64,000 bases of DNA. Origin: Chryseobacterium sp. ISL-6. Its GTDB lineage: Bacteria > Bacteroidota > Bacteroidia > Flavobacteriales > Weeksellaceae. This document shows, piece after piece, positions 9,224 to 18,520 of this stretch. The stretch spans positions 1-64,000 of the forward strand of contig NZ_JAGGPT010000006.1 of NCBI RefSeq assembly GCF_018613715.1, written 5' to 3'. Each line of letters starts with the position of its first letter. The stretch's first letter is position 1. The position numbers and the translations under genes were made by a program. A model generated the notes under the pieces. It saw only the letters and a program-made list of their open reading frames with translations. It was not told the DNA's origin and made no database searches.

Positions 9224-9564
9224 ATGTTTTTAGTAATTCTGGCTTTATTGATTTTATATACTTTTATATTTACACCAACAGGATTTAATCGAACAATTAT
9301 GTGGAGGTGGTTTGATAAATTAAATTCCTTTATTGAAATTTATTTCCAACTCATTTTAATTTTTTATTTGGTTATGGAATTTTAACTTTAATAAAAAGGA
9401 AAACTAATAAATATGTATCAATTGTCCATACTATAGCTATTCTTAGTTCTATGTTACTACTAAAGCCACCAACCGAAAATATTTTTGGGTTGCTATCAAT
9501 TGTATCATTTGTCTTTTTTCTAATAAATGTGACTTTGAGGCTGAAAAAAACGACCTCTCAATAA
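9224..9564 (+). pseudogene. Small membrane protein gene with a frameshift
   Basis: The frame from ATG 9224 encodes MFLVILALLILYTFIF and ends after 53 codons. At about 9365 the sense passes into another frame that reads GYGILTLIKRKTN, then a hydrophobic stretch (IFGLLSIVSFVFFLINV), ending at TAA 9562. Joined, it would be a protein of about 113 aa with three or four membrane segments. I do not recognise the family. It belongs to the decayed block that continues to 12.7 kb. Confidence 0.45.
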
Positions 9565-9783
9565 ATTAAATTTGCTTTCTCTACAATTAGATATTGTCAA
9601 AACAGTTTTTAGTGACAAATAGTTGAAATATCAATAAAAGCCATAAAATTCCAATATTAGTTTAATCCTCACATTTATATTTCCTTTAATCTAAAAGATG
9701 TTAGTGATAGAAAATACTTCACCAATGATATTAATTTTAAAAATAATTTAGATATTTGTTAATGATTGCAAAATTATTGTGTT

Positions 9784-10530
9784 ATGATCGAAAAATATTT
9801 ATTTGAAACTCATCATTTGGTTATAAATTTTCAAAAAACGATTAGCAATCATTACCGTAACTTTTTAAATTCTAAAATATTTTGGTTATTGGCATTGATT
9901 ATTATTCCGTCTTTTTTGCTACACTATAACTTGTTCTTTTTTAGAGAGAACGTCTATTTTTTTACGATTTATTTTTTGTCAACCATCTTTCTTCTTGGTT
10001 TATTAATGCCTCCAATATTTTACAGGATTAGAGGCTTGGATTTCTTTGCTCTCAAAAGAAAGTATTTTCAAAAAGAAAAAGTCAAGGATAACAGAGAAAA
10101 ATCAATAACAAACACATTTAATGAAGAGTTGACAGAATATCTTTATTATCTATTGCATGACGAATGTCGTCTTTTAGACACTACCCTTGTTTCAGAACAA
10201 TCAGACAATTCCTATGACCTTACTGAACTCTTCTCCAAGAATTATATTATGAATTCAGTAAATAGCCTTAAAATCTATAAACATACTGATACTTGCATTT
10301 ATATGACCTGCGATCAGAAGGTCGCAGGATATATTATCCATGAAATATTCAGGCCCCTTTTGAAAATTGAAACAAAACAATTGTGCAATTATTTTTATTA
10401 TTATAAAAACAATGAATTCCGAAAAGTGAATTATGGTTCTATCAACTCTACTTCTAAAAGAAAGGAACTGAAGAAAATCAAACTAAGAATTGAGGAACTT
10501 TTATCAAAAAGTTATGTTTCAGAAAAATAA
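9784..10530 (+). CDS. Hypothetical membrane protein upstream of an excisionase-like gene
   Basis: The longest frame opens with TTG at 9766, but ATG at 9784 (MIEKYLFETHHL) is the more likely start, giving 248 aa. Two hydrophobic segments (about residues 35-52 and 58-80: FWLLALIIIPSFLLHY, FTIYFLSTIFLLGLL) are followed by a soluble part of about 160 aa. That part contains the Cys-bearing stretches LHDECRLLD, DTCIYMTCDQKV and KQLCNYFYYY. It occupies the place that rteC-like regulators hold in related elements, but the membrane segments argue against RteC. I cannot name a function. Confidence 0.6.
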   Translation: MIEKYLFETHHLVINFQKTISNHYRNFLNSKIFWLLALIIIPSFLLHYNLFFFRENVYFFTIYFLSTIFLLGLLMPPIFYRIRGLDFFALKRKYFQKEKVKDNREKSITNTFNEELTEYLYYLLHDECRLLDTTLVSEQSDNSYDLTELFSKNYIMNSVNSLKIYKHTDTCIYMTCDQKVAGYIIHEIFRPLLKIETKQLCNYFYYYKNNEFRKVNYGSINSTSKRKELKKIKLRIEELLSKSYVSEK

Positions 10531-10600
10531 AGTTCTGCTGCATAACTTTTAACCTTTTCATCTCTTTATACCCATTTATTTTCGTGTCAAATTTTAAAAT

Positions 10601-10897
10601 ATGACACCGATTCAATTACAGCAAGAGCTTAATGAGATTAAGAAACTTGTCCATCAGAATTACATTAACAATAAGGAAGTTTTTAATAGTACCGAATTAA
10701 TTTCGTATTTAAAAATTTCCGAAAGCCTGCTTTATAAACTTACTTCCCGTAAGCTCATACCCCATTGTAAACCTACTAATGGAGTGCTCCTTTTTTTTAA
10801 AGAAGAAATACACGATTGGATTAAACAGCACCGTATCTATACAATTGAAGATGCTCAGCGTATGATTAGGAATCATAAAAGAAACAGGACTAGTTAG
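10601..10897 (+). CDS. Excisionase-like helix-turn-helix protein
   Basis: A 98-aa protein with a winged-helix domain of the MerR/excisionase type: FNSTELISYLKISESLLYKL, then PHCKPTNGVLLFFKEEIHDWI. In Bacteroidota conjugative elements, proteins of this length and motif ('ys..e...lL.is..tlyrl...g.l....g...yf...di..wi') act as excisionases or control transfer genes. It lies between the membrane protein and a disrupted replication gene and seems intact itself. Confidence 0.75.
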   Translation: MTPIQLQQELNEIKKLVHQNYINNKEVFNSTELISYLKISESLLYKLTSRKLIPHCKPTNGVLLFFKEEIHDWIKQHRIYTIEDAQRMIRNHKRNRTS

Positions 10898-10966
10898 TCA
10901 CTTTTCCTATGATGCTATATCTTTTAATCCACTAATGTTATACTAATGTTATACTAGAATAGGACT

Positions 10967-11467
10967 ATGCCATTTCATACAACAGAACAAAAAATTATTC
11001 GCAGGGCATTCGAAGGTACAAGGCTTCAGCAGCAGATACGCCTTGGAAATCATTTCGCGGATGACTTTATTTTCGAGGACCAGCAGGCGGCAGATATTCC
11101 TATTAATGCATTACGTGTGATTTTTAATTTTATTTCCATTCTTAGCAGTGAGCAATTCCGTCCGGAAGGTCGTCCAAAGCAACTTTCATTATTTGACCAG
11201 GAATTCGAGACGGAGAACAACATTTTCGCTTCTATGAGAATTAAAAACAGTAAGATTTCACCCAGTGGCTCTACCAAACAGCTTATCGAAGTCTATGAAT
11301 TCTTAGCAAAGTTCAAAATGGGCTGGTATAAATCTGCTAACTCTGGAGGAAAAGAGATTAGAACCTTTGGCGGGCTGATCTCAATCCGAGTTATGATAAA
11401 AAAGATATTATATAAGACAATGACAATCAACAATATGAAAATCATCTACGGCTTATTTTTTTACTAA
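10967..11467 (+). pseudogene. Replication-initiator-like gene broken by a frameshift
   Basis: The first 140 residues (MPFHTTEQKIIRRAFEGTRL, then LSLFDQEFETENNIFASMRI) look like the N-terminal part of an element-borne replication initiation protein. At about 11382, right after 'FGGLIS', the expected sense continues only in another frame (NPSYDKKDII) and soon stops. The tail of the longest frame is therefore artefactual. The rest of the gene is missing; after about 50 bases the next gene fragment begins. The Rep assignment is tentative. Confidence 0.5.
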
Positions 11468-11543
11468 ACGTTATGCAGGTTCATACCTGCCATACAGAAA
11501 GGGAGACGAATATCAAAGAGAAATTGTATCAAAAAGAGAGCGT

Positions 11544-11900
11544 ATGAAACTGAAAATAATCTTGGGCAGCCGTACCCTTACTGCAACATTGGATGATAAT
11601 CCTACAACAAGGGATTTTATCGCACTTCTACCACTTATGGTAAAACTGGATGACTACGCAAGCAGCGAAAAGATTTTTTATCCATCGAAGAAGTTATCTA
11701 CCCAAAATGCCCCAGCGGGTACAGACCCAAATTTGGGTGATATTACCTATTATGGCCCGTGGGGTAACATAGCTATTTTCTAGGATTTTGGTTATGCCGG
11801 AGGATTAGTGAAAATTGGTCGCATTGAAAATGGTATCGAAGCATTCCAGGTATCGGGTTCTATAGACAACGTGTATTTTGAACTAGTGGAAGAAAAGTAA
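11544..11900 (+). pseudogene. Cyclophilin-like domain protein gene with an internal TAG
   Basis: Reads MKLKIILGSRTLTATLDDNP, then RDFIALLPL, APAGTDPN and GDITYYGPWGNIAIF, typical of the small cyclophilin-like proteins. A TAG at 11781 interrupts it where Tyr or a related residue is expected. The same frame then goes on as DFGYAGGLVKIGRI and IEAFQVSGS to TAA at 11898. One base change accounts for the break. The intact protein would be about 118 aa. Confidence 0.7.
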
Positions 11901-11976
11901 GGTAATGTTGATGCCCGGCTTCCAAAAATTTTATCGAAGTAAGTATTTATTAAACAGTAACATAAAAATAAGCGAT

Positions 11977-12502
11977 ATGATAAAGACCATGAAATTAAAG
12001 TCTATTATGCTAATTATCAGTGGTATGTTAACAATAGCAGCATGCAATAACAACGGTACAAAAAACAATGACACAAAAAACAATAACGATATGACAGAAC
12101 AGAATAATAGCTCACTTTTTCCCAAAGGAGAAAAAAGTATCGAGCGAATGGTTTAGAGGTAACGCTTTTCTGCACCCATTATTGGCAAGGGATAAGAATA
12201 ATGATTTTGCATTGGGTAGTGTAACTTTTGAACCCGGAGCAAGAACCCATTGGCATACCCACCCCAAAGGACAGGTTTTAATTGTAACCGGGGGCGAGGG
12301 GTTTTATCAGGAAAAAGGGAAGCCTACCCAACGTATTAAAAAAGGCGATGTAATAAACATCCCCGAAAACATCGAGCATTGGCACGGTGCAACGGCCACC
12401 ACCAAAATGGTACATATCGCTGTAACAAACTATTCGGGTGAACAAAACGTAACATGGTTAAGCTCTGTAACGGATGCAGAATTTAATGAAGTAAATAAAT
12501 AA
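11977..12502 (+). pseudogene. Cupin lipoprotein gene with a frameshift
   Basis: ATG at 11977 starts a lipoprotein signal ending TIAAC, followed by an Asn/Thr-rich linker. At about 12130, in GGAGAAAAAAG, the frame slips. The next frame gives SSEWFRGNAFLHPLLARD and a cupin barrel with metal-binding motif THWHTHPKGQ and IEHWHGA, ending at 12502. A one-base change in the A-run would restore the protein. Cupins of this kind are annotated as (R)-mandelonitrile-lyase-like and often sit beside carboxymuconolactone decarboxylase-type genes, as here. A sequencing error cannot be excluded, but four neighbours are broken too. Confidence 0.7.
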
Positions 12503-13044
12503 TACTGAATATGATGAGCAAAAGCAGATTTGTAAAATGGATAAATGCTTTTTGTTTTAATCTTAAACGTCAATACGATGAATGCACAAAATAACGCTGA
12601 TAGCCTGAATGCACAGTAACAAGGCTTGGTAACCATTTCCACACTTACAGCAACAGGAGATTTGGTAAGCCTCAAAGTACAGCTAAACAGGACACTTGAT
12701 GCCTTTGGATCTTTAAAAAGTTCTTTTTCGGCATCGAACCTATTGGGAAGAAAATAGTCATCCGCGTCCAGAAAGGCAATAAACTCACCACTTGATTTCT
12801 CTATTCCCAGATTCCTGCTTGCCCCTGCTCCATGATTTCTTTTATCCGGATGCTGATAAAGTTTTACCTTTTCATATTTTTCACTCATCTTTTTACACAC
12901 CTCCAGGGCATTATCCGGAGAATTATCTTCAATAAGGATTACTTCATGAACTTCTTCAAATTGTAATGCTGACTCTATGGCATTTGAAACATATTTTTCC
13001 GCATTATAAACAGGAATAATAACTGAAATTTTCATAGTATTCAT
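12430..13044 (-). pseudogene. Truncated family 2 glycosyltransferase
   Basis: The N-terminal 115 residues or so are a clear GT-A fold: MKISVIIPVYNAEKYV, then ILIEDNSPDN, GAGASRNLGI and the metal-binding FLDADDYFLP. At about 12696 the homology ends inside the fold, and the remaining frame to 12430 is the antisense of the AhpD-like and cupin remnants. The best start is ATG 13035 (second Met of MNTMKIS). The 3' end was lost when the element at 9-12.7 kb inserted or recombined here, so the product is unlikely to work. Confidence 0.75.
12578..12700 (+). pseudogene. Truncated AhpD/carboxymuconolactone-decarboxylase-like fragment
   Basis: Reads MNAQNNADSLNAQ, an internal TAA, then QGLVTISTLTATGDLVSLKV and QLNRTLDA. 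This is the N-terminal part of a small AhpD-like family protein. After about 12700 the sense is lost and the DNA belongs to a glycosyltransferase on the other strand. This marks the right edge of the decayed element. Confidence 0.6.
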
Positions 13045-13072
13045 AGGTTTGAGTTTTTTTTAATCGTGTCTA

Positions 13073-13939
13073 TCATGGTCTTATCACTTCGTAGTCGAAA
13101 ACAAGGACCCCTCCAGTAGGATTAAGATATGGACCTACAAAATTTTTAAAGTCATCATGCATCGGATCAAAGGTCCCGGGATCAGTTTGAAAAGGTTTTC
13201 CTACATAATAATCACGGTCTTTTAGCGACGAAAACCCTACCCTGAATGCCACATCAAAACCTCCGGCTTCCTTTACTCTGTTATCCTCATATCCATATTC
13301 TATAAAAGGAATATACGAAGTCCCATTTTTCACTGAATTCTTCAGAGCCAAAAAACGGTCAATGACCATTTGTTTCTCTGGGGGTGTTATATCACTTCTG
13401 AATTTAAATAATACCCAGTGGTCTAATCTGTATCCTTTACCGGGAACATCTTGGTCTCCTTTTTTATTACTGGTAAAATCAAAGGTGAAAAGCCCATTAT
13501 CAGTATCCAGATAGGGGGTAATGAAATGCTTAAAATCATCATACATTGGATCAAACTTTCCGTTATTTCCGGTATCAGTTACTCTTGATTTTCCTTCAAA
13601 GTAGTCCCGGTCTTCCACGGATTTAAAGTAAACCCTAAAGCCAATCTCAAATCCACCATCCAGCCCTTCCTTACTGTTTTGAAAACCATATTCCGCTTTT
13701 AGGTACTGCTTGCCGTTTTTTAAAGACCGATTAAGAGCCATAAAACGCTTGATTATTTCCTGTTTTGTTGTCTCAGAAGTATCTTTACGTAGTTTAATTA
13801 ATATGAGGTGCTCAGCCCCTTGTCCTTGTATTACATCCTCAGAATACTGACCACAACAAATAATGCATAATGCAAGAACTATCATAGTTCCTGCATACCG
13901 CAAGCATAAACCCATTACTTTCCTATTTAATCTTTTCAT
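13073..13939 (-). CDS. Exported tandem Dabb (stress-responsive alpha/beta barrel) protein
   Basis: A 288-aa protein with an N-terminal export signal ending in a Cys pair (LALCIICCGQ), possibly a lipoprotein. Two repeats follow (about residues 40-150 and 170-285). Each opens with a hydrophobic strand (HLILIKLRKDT and HWVLFKFRSDIT), has a central 'EYGF' or 'EYGYE', and ends with 'DPM.DDFK.F..PYL'. These are the marks of the Dabb domain (PF07876), an antiparallel dimeric barrel of unknown substrate. It lies directly upstream of the truncated glycosyltransferase on the same strand. Confidence 0.75.
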   Translation of the reverse strand: MKRLNRKVMGLCLRYAGTMIVLALCIICCGQYSEDVIQGQGAEHLILIKLRKDTSETTKQEIIKRFMALNRSLKNGKQYLKAEYGFQNSKEGLDGGFEIGFRVYFKSVEDRDYFEGKSRVTDTGNNGKFDPMYDDFKHFITPYLDTDNGLFTFDFTSNKKGDQDVPGKGYRLDHWVLFKFRSDITPPEKQMVIDRFLALKNSVKNGTSYIPFIEYGYEDNRVKEAGGFDVAFRVGFSSLKDRDYYVGKPFQTDPGTFDPMHDDFKNFVGPYLNPTGGVLVFDYEVIRP

Positions 13940-14301
13940 TAACTATAGTTCATTTTAAAGGTCAATAAAAGTTAGTCGGTAGGTCCCGGAATATAAGTAA
14001 AACCCTATTTTTCACCATGTTATTCAGCTATGATTTGTTTAACCTTATTGAATGGCATTATTAAATATTGAGAGGCATTATCAAATCCTGTGCTTATGCT
14101 CAATCATTCATTTTTAGTATCTACAAGAAAGCTGAAAGATTCTAAAAACTATACGTTAAATATCATATCGATGTAAAAAGAGCGCCTTCATTCCCGATCA
14201 TTCTAAACATCTCTGGTAGAAATCACCTCAGATCTTATCCATATTCGTAAGTATGAAACATCTCTAAGCAACATACTATATATAGCATGTTATATATATT
14301 T
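13940..14301. other. Intergenic region
   Basis: Apart from the leader of the Dabb gene I see no gene or clear site here. Confidence 0.4.
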
Positions 14302-14493
14302 CTAGAGTTGTCTTAAAGTCAAACATATCCCTTTATTAAGGTCCTTTATTTGCTCATAACTCGATCCGCAAATATTTCCGGTAATGCTGTATTTCCCTTT
14401 TTCAAGAACAATAAAATTCTCTCCTTTCGCCGGGATAGCCAACTTATAATCATGCTTATTAGCAATTCGCAAAATAATATTGCTAATCTCTCG
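14302..14493 (-). pseudogene. C-terminal fragment of an unknown protein
   Basis: An open minus-strand frame without a start codon reads ISNIILRIANKHDYKLAIPA, then KGKYSITGNICGSSYEQIKD, and ends at TAG 14302. It begins just after a TGA at 14494. The pattern '..VPA....F.v...G.Y......CG..Y......' resembles the end of small exported Chryseobacterium proteins, but I cannot name it. Confidence 0.35.
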
Positions 14494-14524
14494 TCATCTT
14501 GTATAAACAATCATGTTTTATTTA

Positions 14525-14881
14525 CTAAGCAGTTTTACTGAACACTTTTTTCCATTTTGTGATCGTATTTCTGCTCGTACCGAACTTAGTAGCCAGTTCC
14601 TGATTACTGCAATGGTTTTCTTTCTGAAAATTAAGGATCTTCGAAATCGTCCAAACATCATAAGACTTATGCTTGGCATTAAAAAGATCAGTCTCTTTAT
14701 CACTCTTCCCAGTTATGATTCCGCTAAGCTGCATGACATCATAAGCCAGTAGTTTGTCTTTCTCTAAAAAATGTTTGCACCGGTCAAGTAAATCCGGGTA
14801 CTTCAAAGTAATAAGATCCGTATATATCTTTTTATAATCCGGTACATGGGATACCGATGATGTTACTTTTGTATGTTTCAT
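14525..14881 (-). CDS. Helix-turn-helix protein of transposase-orphan type
   Basis: A 118-aa protein whose last 50 residues form a helix-turn-helix like those of IS3-type OrfA proteins (ISKILNFQKENHCSNQELAT, then KFGTSRNTITKWKKVF). The N-terminal part (YPDLLDRCKHFLEKDKLLAYDV) is charged and unrecognised. It starts 13 bases downstream of the TlpA-like gene on the same strand, so they are probably co-transcribed. No transposase catalytic partner is present. It may act as a small DNA-binding regulator rather than in transposition. Confidence 0.6.
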   Translation of the reverse strand: MKHTKVTSSVSHVPDYKKIYTDLITLKYPDLLDRCKHFLEKDKLLAYDVMQLSGIITGKSDKETDLFNAKHKSYDVWTISKILNFQKENHCSNQELATKFGTSRNTITKWKKVFSKTA

Positions 14882-14894
14882 ATATTATTTTTTT

Positions 14895-16310
14895 TTACTT
14901 TTCAGGTACCCAAGGTCTGGGAGGCTTACGGATCTTTCTCCAGAGTTCTTTCGAAGGACCTAAAAGATCATTCAGGATTGGAAGCGTAGCACTTCCGCGC
15001 GTTAGAATATTTCCTTTCTCATCCATAGTAAATAAAGTAGGAGTGGCCTGAACTCCATAATTCATAAAATTAGGTCCTTTCATCCCTTGAAGATCACAGG
15101 ATACAATTCCTTTCCAATTTAGTTTGGCGGATGTTTCTTCAAACACCTTTTTGTCTGTATCCGCAGATATAGCAATCAACCGGATGTTATTTTTAATCAG
15201 CTCATCCTGTTTGCTAACAATATCATTCATCACTGTATCACAATGTCCACATCCTGATTGATAGAATACCAAAAGGGTCTTTTGGTATTTACCATCACTA
15301 AGATCCACTTTCCCGGATGATGCCGTTGAATTTTTATTTGGAGTTATCATTACATCTGGTGCTTTACTGCCAATAACCGCTTTTTGGTATACCGAAAGAA
15401 CACCATCATAGGAGGTTATTTTTCCCGAACTGCGAATAACTGGAGATAAGTGCGTCATAACATCATCGCGGCCAGCTTTGGTCAGGTAATAGGTGACACG
15501 CTCTGCAAAAGAAGTATAAAGCATCTTATCTGAAATTCGTCCACCTATAGTCTTAAAATCCCTGGCAAAACCAATCCCACCATCGGTCTTATCCTCAAGT
15601 TCGGTAAACATACCGATCACCCCATCCCAGTTCCCCGAAGTATAAAGAGCATCCCAGCGGATATCTTCTGTCATTGTCCTTATCAGTTCTTTTTTGTTTT
15701 CCTCTTCTGTATCCTTAAGGGCAGAGCCCATGCCATTTGTGATATTTACTAATGGGATATAGCTGGAAGGATAATCTTGCTTTTTTTGTAATTGCTTTTG
15801 AAACTCAGCATACTTATCTTTTTGTACATTAAGTTCACCCTGATAGAGCGCAAAATTTTTGTCCTCTTTTGTGTATGAATTTGTTACCATTTTCATCGCC
15901 ATATATTTGTCAATAATAGATTTCTGATGCTCGTAAAGTGAGTCTAAAAGCGCATTCTCATTATTACTCTTGTAGATAATATTTTTATTATCCGGTACAG
16001 CCGATACGCATTCTATGGAAAAATCATGACCGGGAATGATCATATCTAGCCCGCCACCTTCCTGCGTACCTGTAATAAGCCAGCGGGACATTCCTTTATA
16101 GGGGGAAAGTTCTTTTGGAACTTCCAGTACAAACCTGCCATCAGTAGGAATAGTTCCTTTCTGAACCTTGGTATCGTGTCCCTCAAAAAGGATAAAGTCA
16201 TAGGTTTTTCCAGCAAACTTAGGAAAATACATACTCACCGATTGACCATAGCTTCTTACTGTTACTGCCAAAAACAGGAATATCCAAACTAATTGTTTTT
16301 TATAATCCAT
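14895..16310 (-). CDS. Periplasmic thioredoxin-like protein (TlpA/DUF4369 type)
   Basis: A 471-aa protein with signal peptide (LVWIFLFLAVTVRSYGQS). An N-terminal DUF4369-like domain (about 25-105) and a helical linker are followed by a thioredoxin fold from about 315 to 455. The redox centre is C354-G-H-C357 (YQSGCGHCDT), and the cis-Pro loop is QATPTLF. Such proteins face the periplasm and reduce or exchange thiols of envelope proteins. The gene precedes the small helix-turn-helix gene and follows the FISUMP gene after a gap with a terminator hairpin. Confidence 0.85.
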   Translation of the reverse strand: MDYKKQLVWIFLFLAVTVRSYGQSVSMYFPKFAGKTYDFILFEGHDTKVQKGTIPTDGRFVLEVPKELSPYKGMSRWLITGTQEGGGLDMIIPGHDFSIECVSAVPDNKNIIYKSNNENALLDSLYEHQKSIIDKYMAMKMVTNSYTKEDKNFALYQGELNVQKDKYAEFQKQLQKKQDYPSSYIPLVNITNGMGSALKDTEEENKKELIRTMTEDIRWDALYTSGNWDGVIGMFTELEDKTDGGIGFARDFKTIGGRISDKMLYTSFAERVTYYLTKAGRDDVMTHLSPVIRSSGKITSYDGVLSVYQKAVIGSKAPDVMITPNKNSTASSGKVDLSDGKYQKTLLVFYQSGCGHCDTVMNDIVSKQDELIKNNIRLIAISADTDKKVFEETSAKLNWKGIVSCDLQGMKGPNFMNYGVQATPTLFTMDEKGNILTRGSATLPILNDLLGPSKELWRKIRKPPRPWVPEK

Positions 16311-16415
16311 AAATAATCTTTAAACATGGGAGTTAATTTTTAAAGTATCATCGCTACTATTTTTCTATTCAATGACCTCTTGCAGCCACCAGTAAGCTTC
16401 AAAACTTATTTAAAA

Positions 16416-16441
16416 GTGCGGCAAAAATTCCTTTGCCGCAC
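16416..16441 (-). terminator. Terminator hairpin after the FISUMP gene
   Basis: Perfect 10-bp inverted repeat GTGCGGCAAA / TTTGCCGCAC with a 6-base loop. On the minus strand it is followed by TTTTAAAT, consistent with ending transcription of the gene at 16522-17799. Confidence 0.65.
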
Positions 16442-16521
16442 AGAGCTTAAATCAATTTAAGTAATAGAAATAATAGTTATTTTATTTAAGGTATCGTTTA
16501 TGTAAAATTAATTGCCAAAAA

Positions 16522-17799
16522 TTATTCATTAATGCAACGTACTGAAAATCCGAACGGGCGCTCGGCGCTCTCTGCGGGATCGATATTAGAACTGCTGAAG
16601 AATAAGCGGTAAGCGTTTGAACTGTTCTCAGTGCTGCTCCAATAGCTTGTGTAGTAGGCGCGACCGTCCACCTCTCCCGTCTGGAAGTAGCGGCCCCCTG
16701 AGACAGGGAAGGTTAAGGTGCTCCCATTATTAACAAATTTCCTGGCAGCACTAAAATTATTAGTACCATTTGCGTTTGTGGTAGCCCATGTTCCTATAAT
16801 ACTTGTGGTACTTGCCGTGTTAAACCCTACCCATTCATTTCGGGTAGGTACCCGGAAACCTGCAGGACAAGGGTCTTTAGAAGTTTTAATAGGGGCAGCT
16901 TCCGTACCGCTATTCCAGGATCCATTTGCAGCAGAAGCAGTACTCCATCCCGAGATAGCATTGGTGCTAGTATAAGCCGTAGCCACCGGATTCAGTTTAC
17001 CCCATTGGTAATCATTTCCCATAATTGCCTGATTAGGAACATTAGGATCAAGCGAGGTATCAGCGCCTAAATTATGCGTCATCATCTGACGCGTTTGCCC
17101 ATTGATAACAACAGGAACCACATCAGGAAAAGAGCCACCAGCTGCCACAGTACGGGTAAATCCACAAGTTTCGCCTGCAAAACTAATGGTAAAGACCGCA
17201 GTACCCGCGGCAGAAGGAGTACCTGTAATATTAAAGACCAGCGTACCGTTGCCGTTATTAAGCGTACCGGATGGAATGGCAGCAGTAAGTCCCGTTACAC
17301 CCGTAGAAGGAACACTGATCCCGGAATAAACACCTCCATTACCTCCCGTATAGGGGATTGTAGTATTAATCCCTGCAGCAGGCTCTCCCGCTTCAAGCAC
17401 CCCAATATCTGTAGAACCCGAGCAGCTCAGCTGGGTAATATCAGCCGTAACAGTACCACTGTTGGATGTCATCTTGACCCAGCGGTTACTTCCGGCATCA
17501 AAGTAATAAAAACCTCGGCTGTCCATTCCTTCCACCTGCCCGGTACGGTTAACAGGATCAGGCGCCGCCGTCACAAAGGCCAGCGCAGCATCCTGATCCG
17601 CGCCATATACCGCTGCTGCTTCAGCTGCGTGCAAAGCGTTTCCTGTAACACGCGGAATAAGAAGTCCCTCCGAAGTACTTCCATCCGTTGTTTTACTTTG
17701 TACATCCAGGGTTATTTTAGGAGCAACATTATTGATCCCCACCTGTCCATAAGACAAAGCACCTATCAAAACTATTGGTAATAAATACATTTTTCTCAT
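16522..17799 (-). CDS. Exported FISUMP-domain surface protein
   Basis: The longest frame opens at 17886, but ATG 17799 (MRKMYLLPIVLIGALSYGQ) gives a proper signal peptide and is the likely start (425 aa). The protein begins with 'VGINNVAPKITLDVQS', the usual opening of Bacteroidota tail-like surface proteins. A middle of Gly/Thr-rich beta repeats follows (about 120-230). It ends in a 'Fibrobacter succinogenes major paralogous' domain with DPCPAGFRVPTRNEW, TSYWSSTE and the closing GFSVRCINE. It is probably cell-surface exposed; ligand unknown. Its local base composition is richer in GC than the surroundings, perhaps from the repetitive codon use. Confidence 0.8.
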   Translation of the reverse strand: MRKMYLLPIVLIGALSYGQVGINNVAPKITLDVQSKTTDGSTSEGLLIPRVTGNALHAAEAAAVYGADQDAALAFVTAAPDPVNRTGQVEGMDSRGFYYFDAGSNRWVKMTSNSGTVTADITQLSCSGSTDIGVLEAGEPAAGINTTIPYTGGNGGVYSGISVPSTGVTGLTAAIPSGTLNNGNGTLVFNITGTPSAAGTAVFTISFAGETCGFTRTVAAGGSFPDVVPVVINGQTRQMMTHNLGADTSLDPNVPNQAIMGNDYQWGKLNPVATAYTSTNAISGWSTASAANGSWNSGTEAAPIKTSKDPCPAGFRVPTRNEWVGFNTASTTSIIGTWATTNANGTNNFSAARKFVNNGSTLTFPVSGGRYFQTGEVDGRAYYTSYWSSTENSSNAYRLFFSSSNIDPAESAERPFGFSVRCINE

Positions 17800-18520
17800 C
17801 GTAATAATATTTAAATTATTTGTTATTCTTATTTGTGTGATCAAAAGTTGATTTAAAAAAATATAGGATATTAAGACAATATCCATAACTCTAGTTTTCC
17901 ATCCCTACTTTTCTTTTTACCTTATTAATTGGTGAAAAATCACATTACAAATGTAGAAATCAACTTTTAATATCTGATTTGATGATAAGTCATATTATCA
18001 CTAATATATTGTAGTTTTTTAACTAACATAGTCCTGTAATGATTTGCATCATGTGTCGATGAAATTAAAAATTGGAAAATTCCACTAGAAATGATTAAAT
18101 CGACAAGAGGAATAATACCCATATATTTAGGAACAGCTTTCAAGCTCCTTAGAAATCATAGATAAAAAGAAAATATAAAAACAGGAATAAGCTGTCCCTT
18201 AGGATTTTACTTGAAACTCCATTGTGCTTTATGGTGATCTACTATCTATATTTACCATCAATGAAAATTAGAAGGTTCATAAGCCTTATCCAAACTCGAG
18301 GCCTTCGCCATGAAAGGCAGTATTCTAACTAAACTATCTGATTTTGTTAAATTGATAAAATATCTCGAGGATATAGATGACAAGGGATTTATTATGAAAA
18401 GTGTGCTAAAAAATTTAAGGTAAATGAATTAAAAATACATCGTTATGCTAAATGGAGTTCGTAATCATATATAACGCATCGTTTGTAATTAGAGCTGGGC
18501 ATTTCAGCAAAATACCCATA
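17800..18520. other. Intergenic region without recognisable gene
   Basis: About 720 bases with stops in all frames. It contains the leader of the FISUMP gene and the 3' flank of the Crp gene. I see no tRNA, repeat or clear promoter pair. Confidence 0.4.

Noticed and set aside
9784..10530. Identification as RteC
   Set aside because: The position next to an excisionase-like gene suggested it, but two membrane helices and the lack of RteC motifs argue against it.
17074..17781. 235-aa open frame on the plus strand
   Set aside because: Shadow of the FISUMP gene: Arg/Ser/Cys-rich composition, fully antisense to a gene with signal peptide and known domains.
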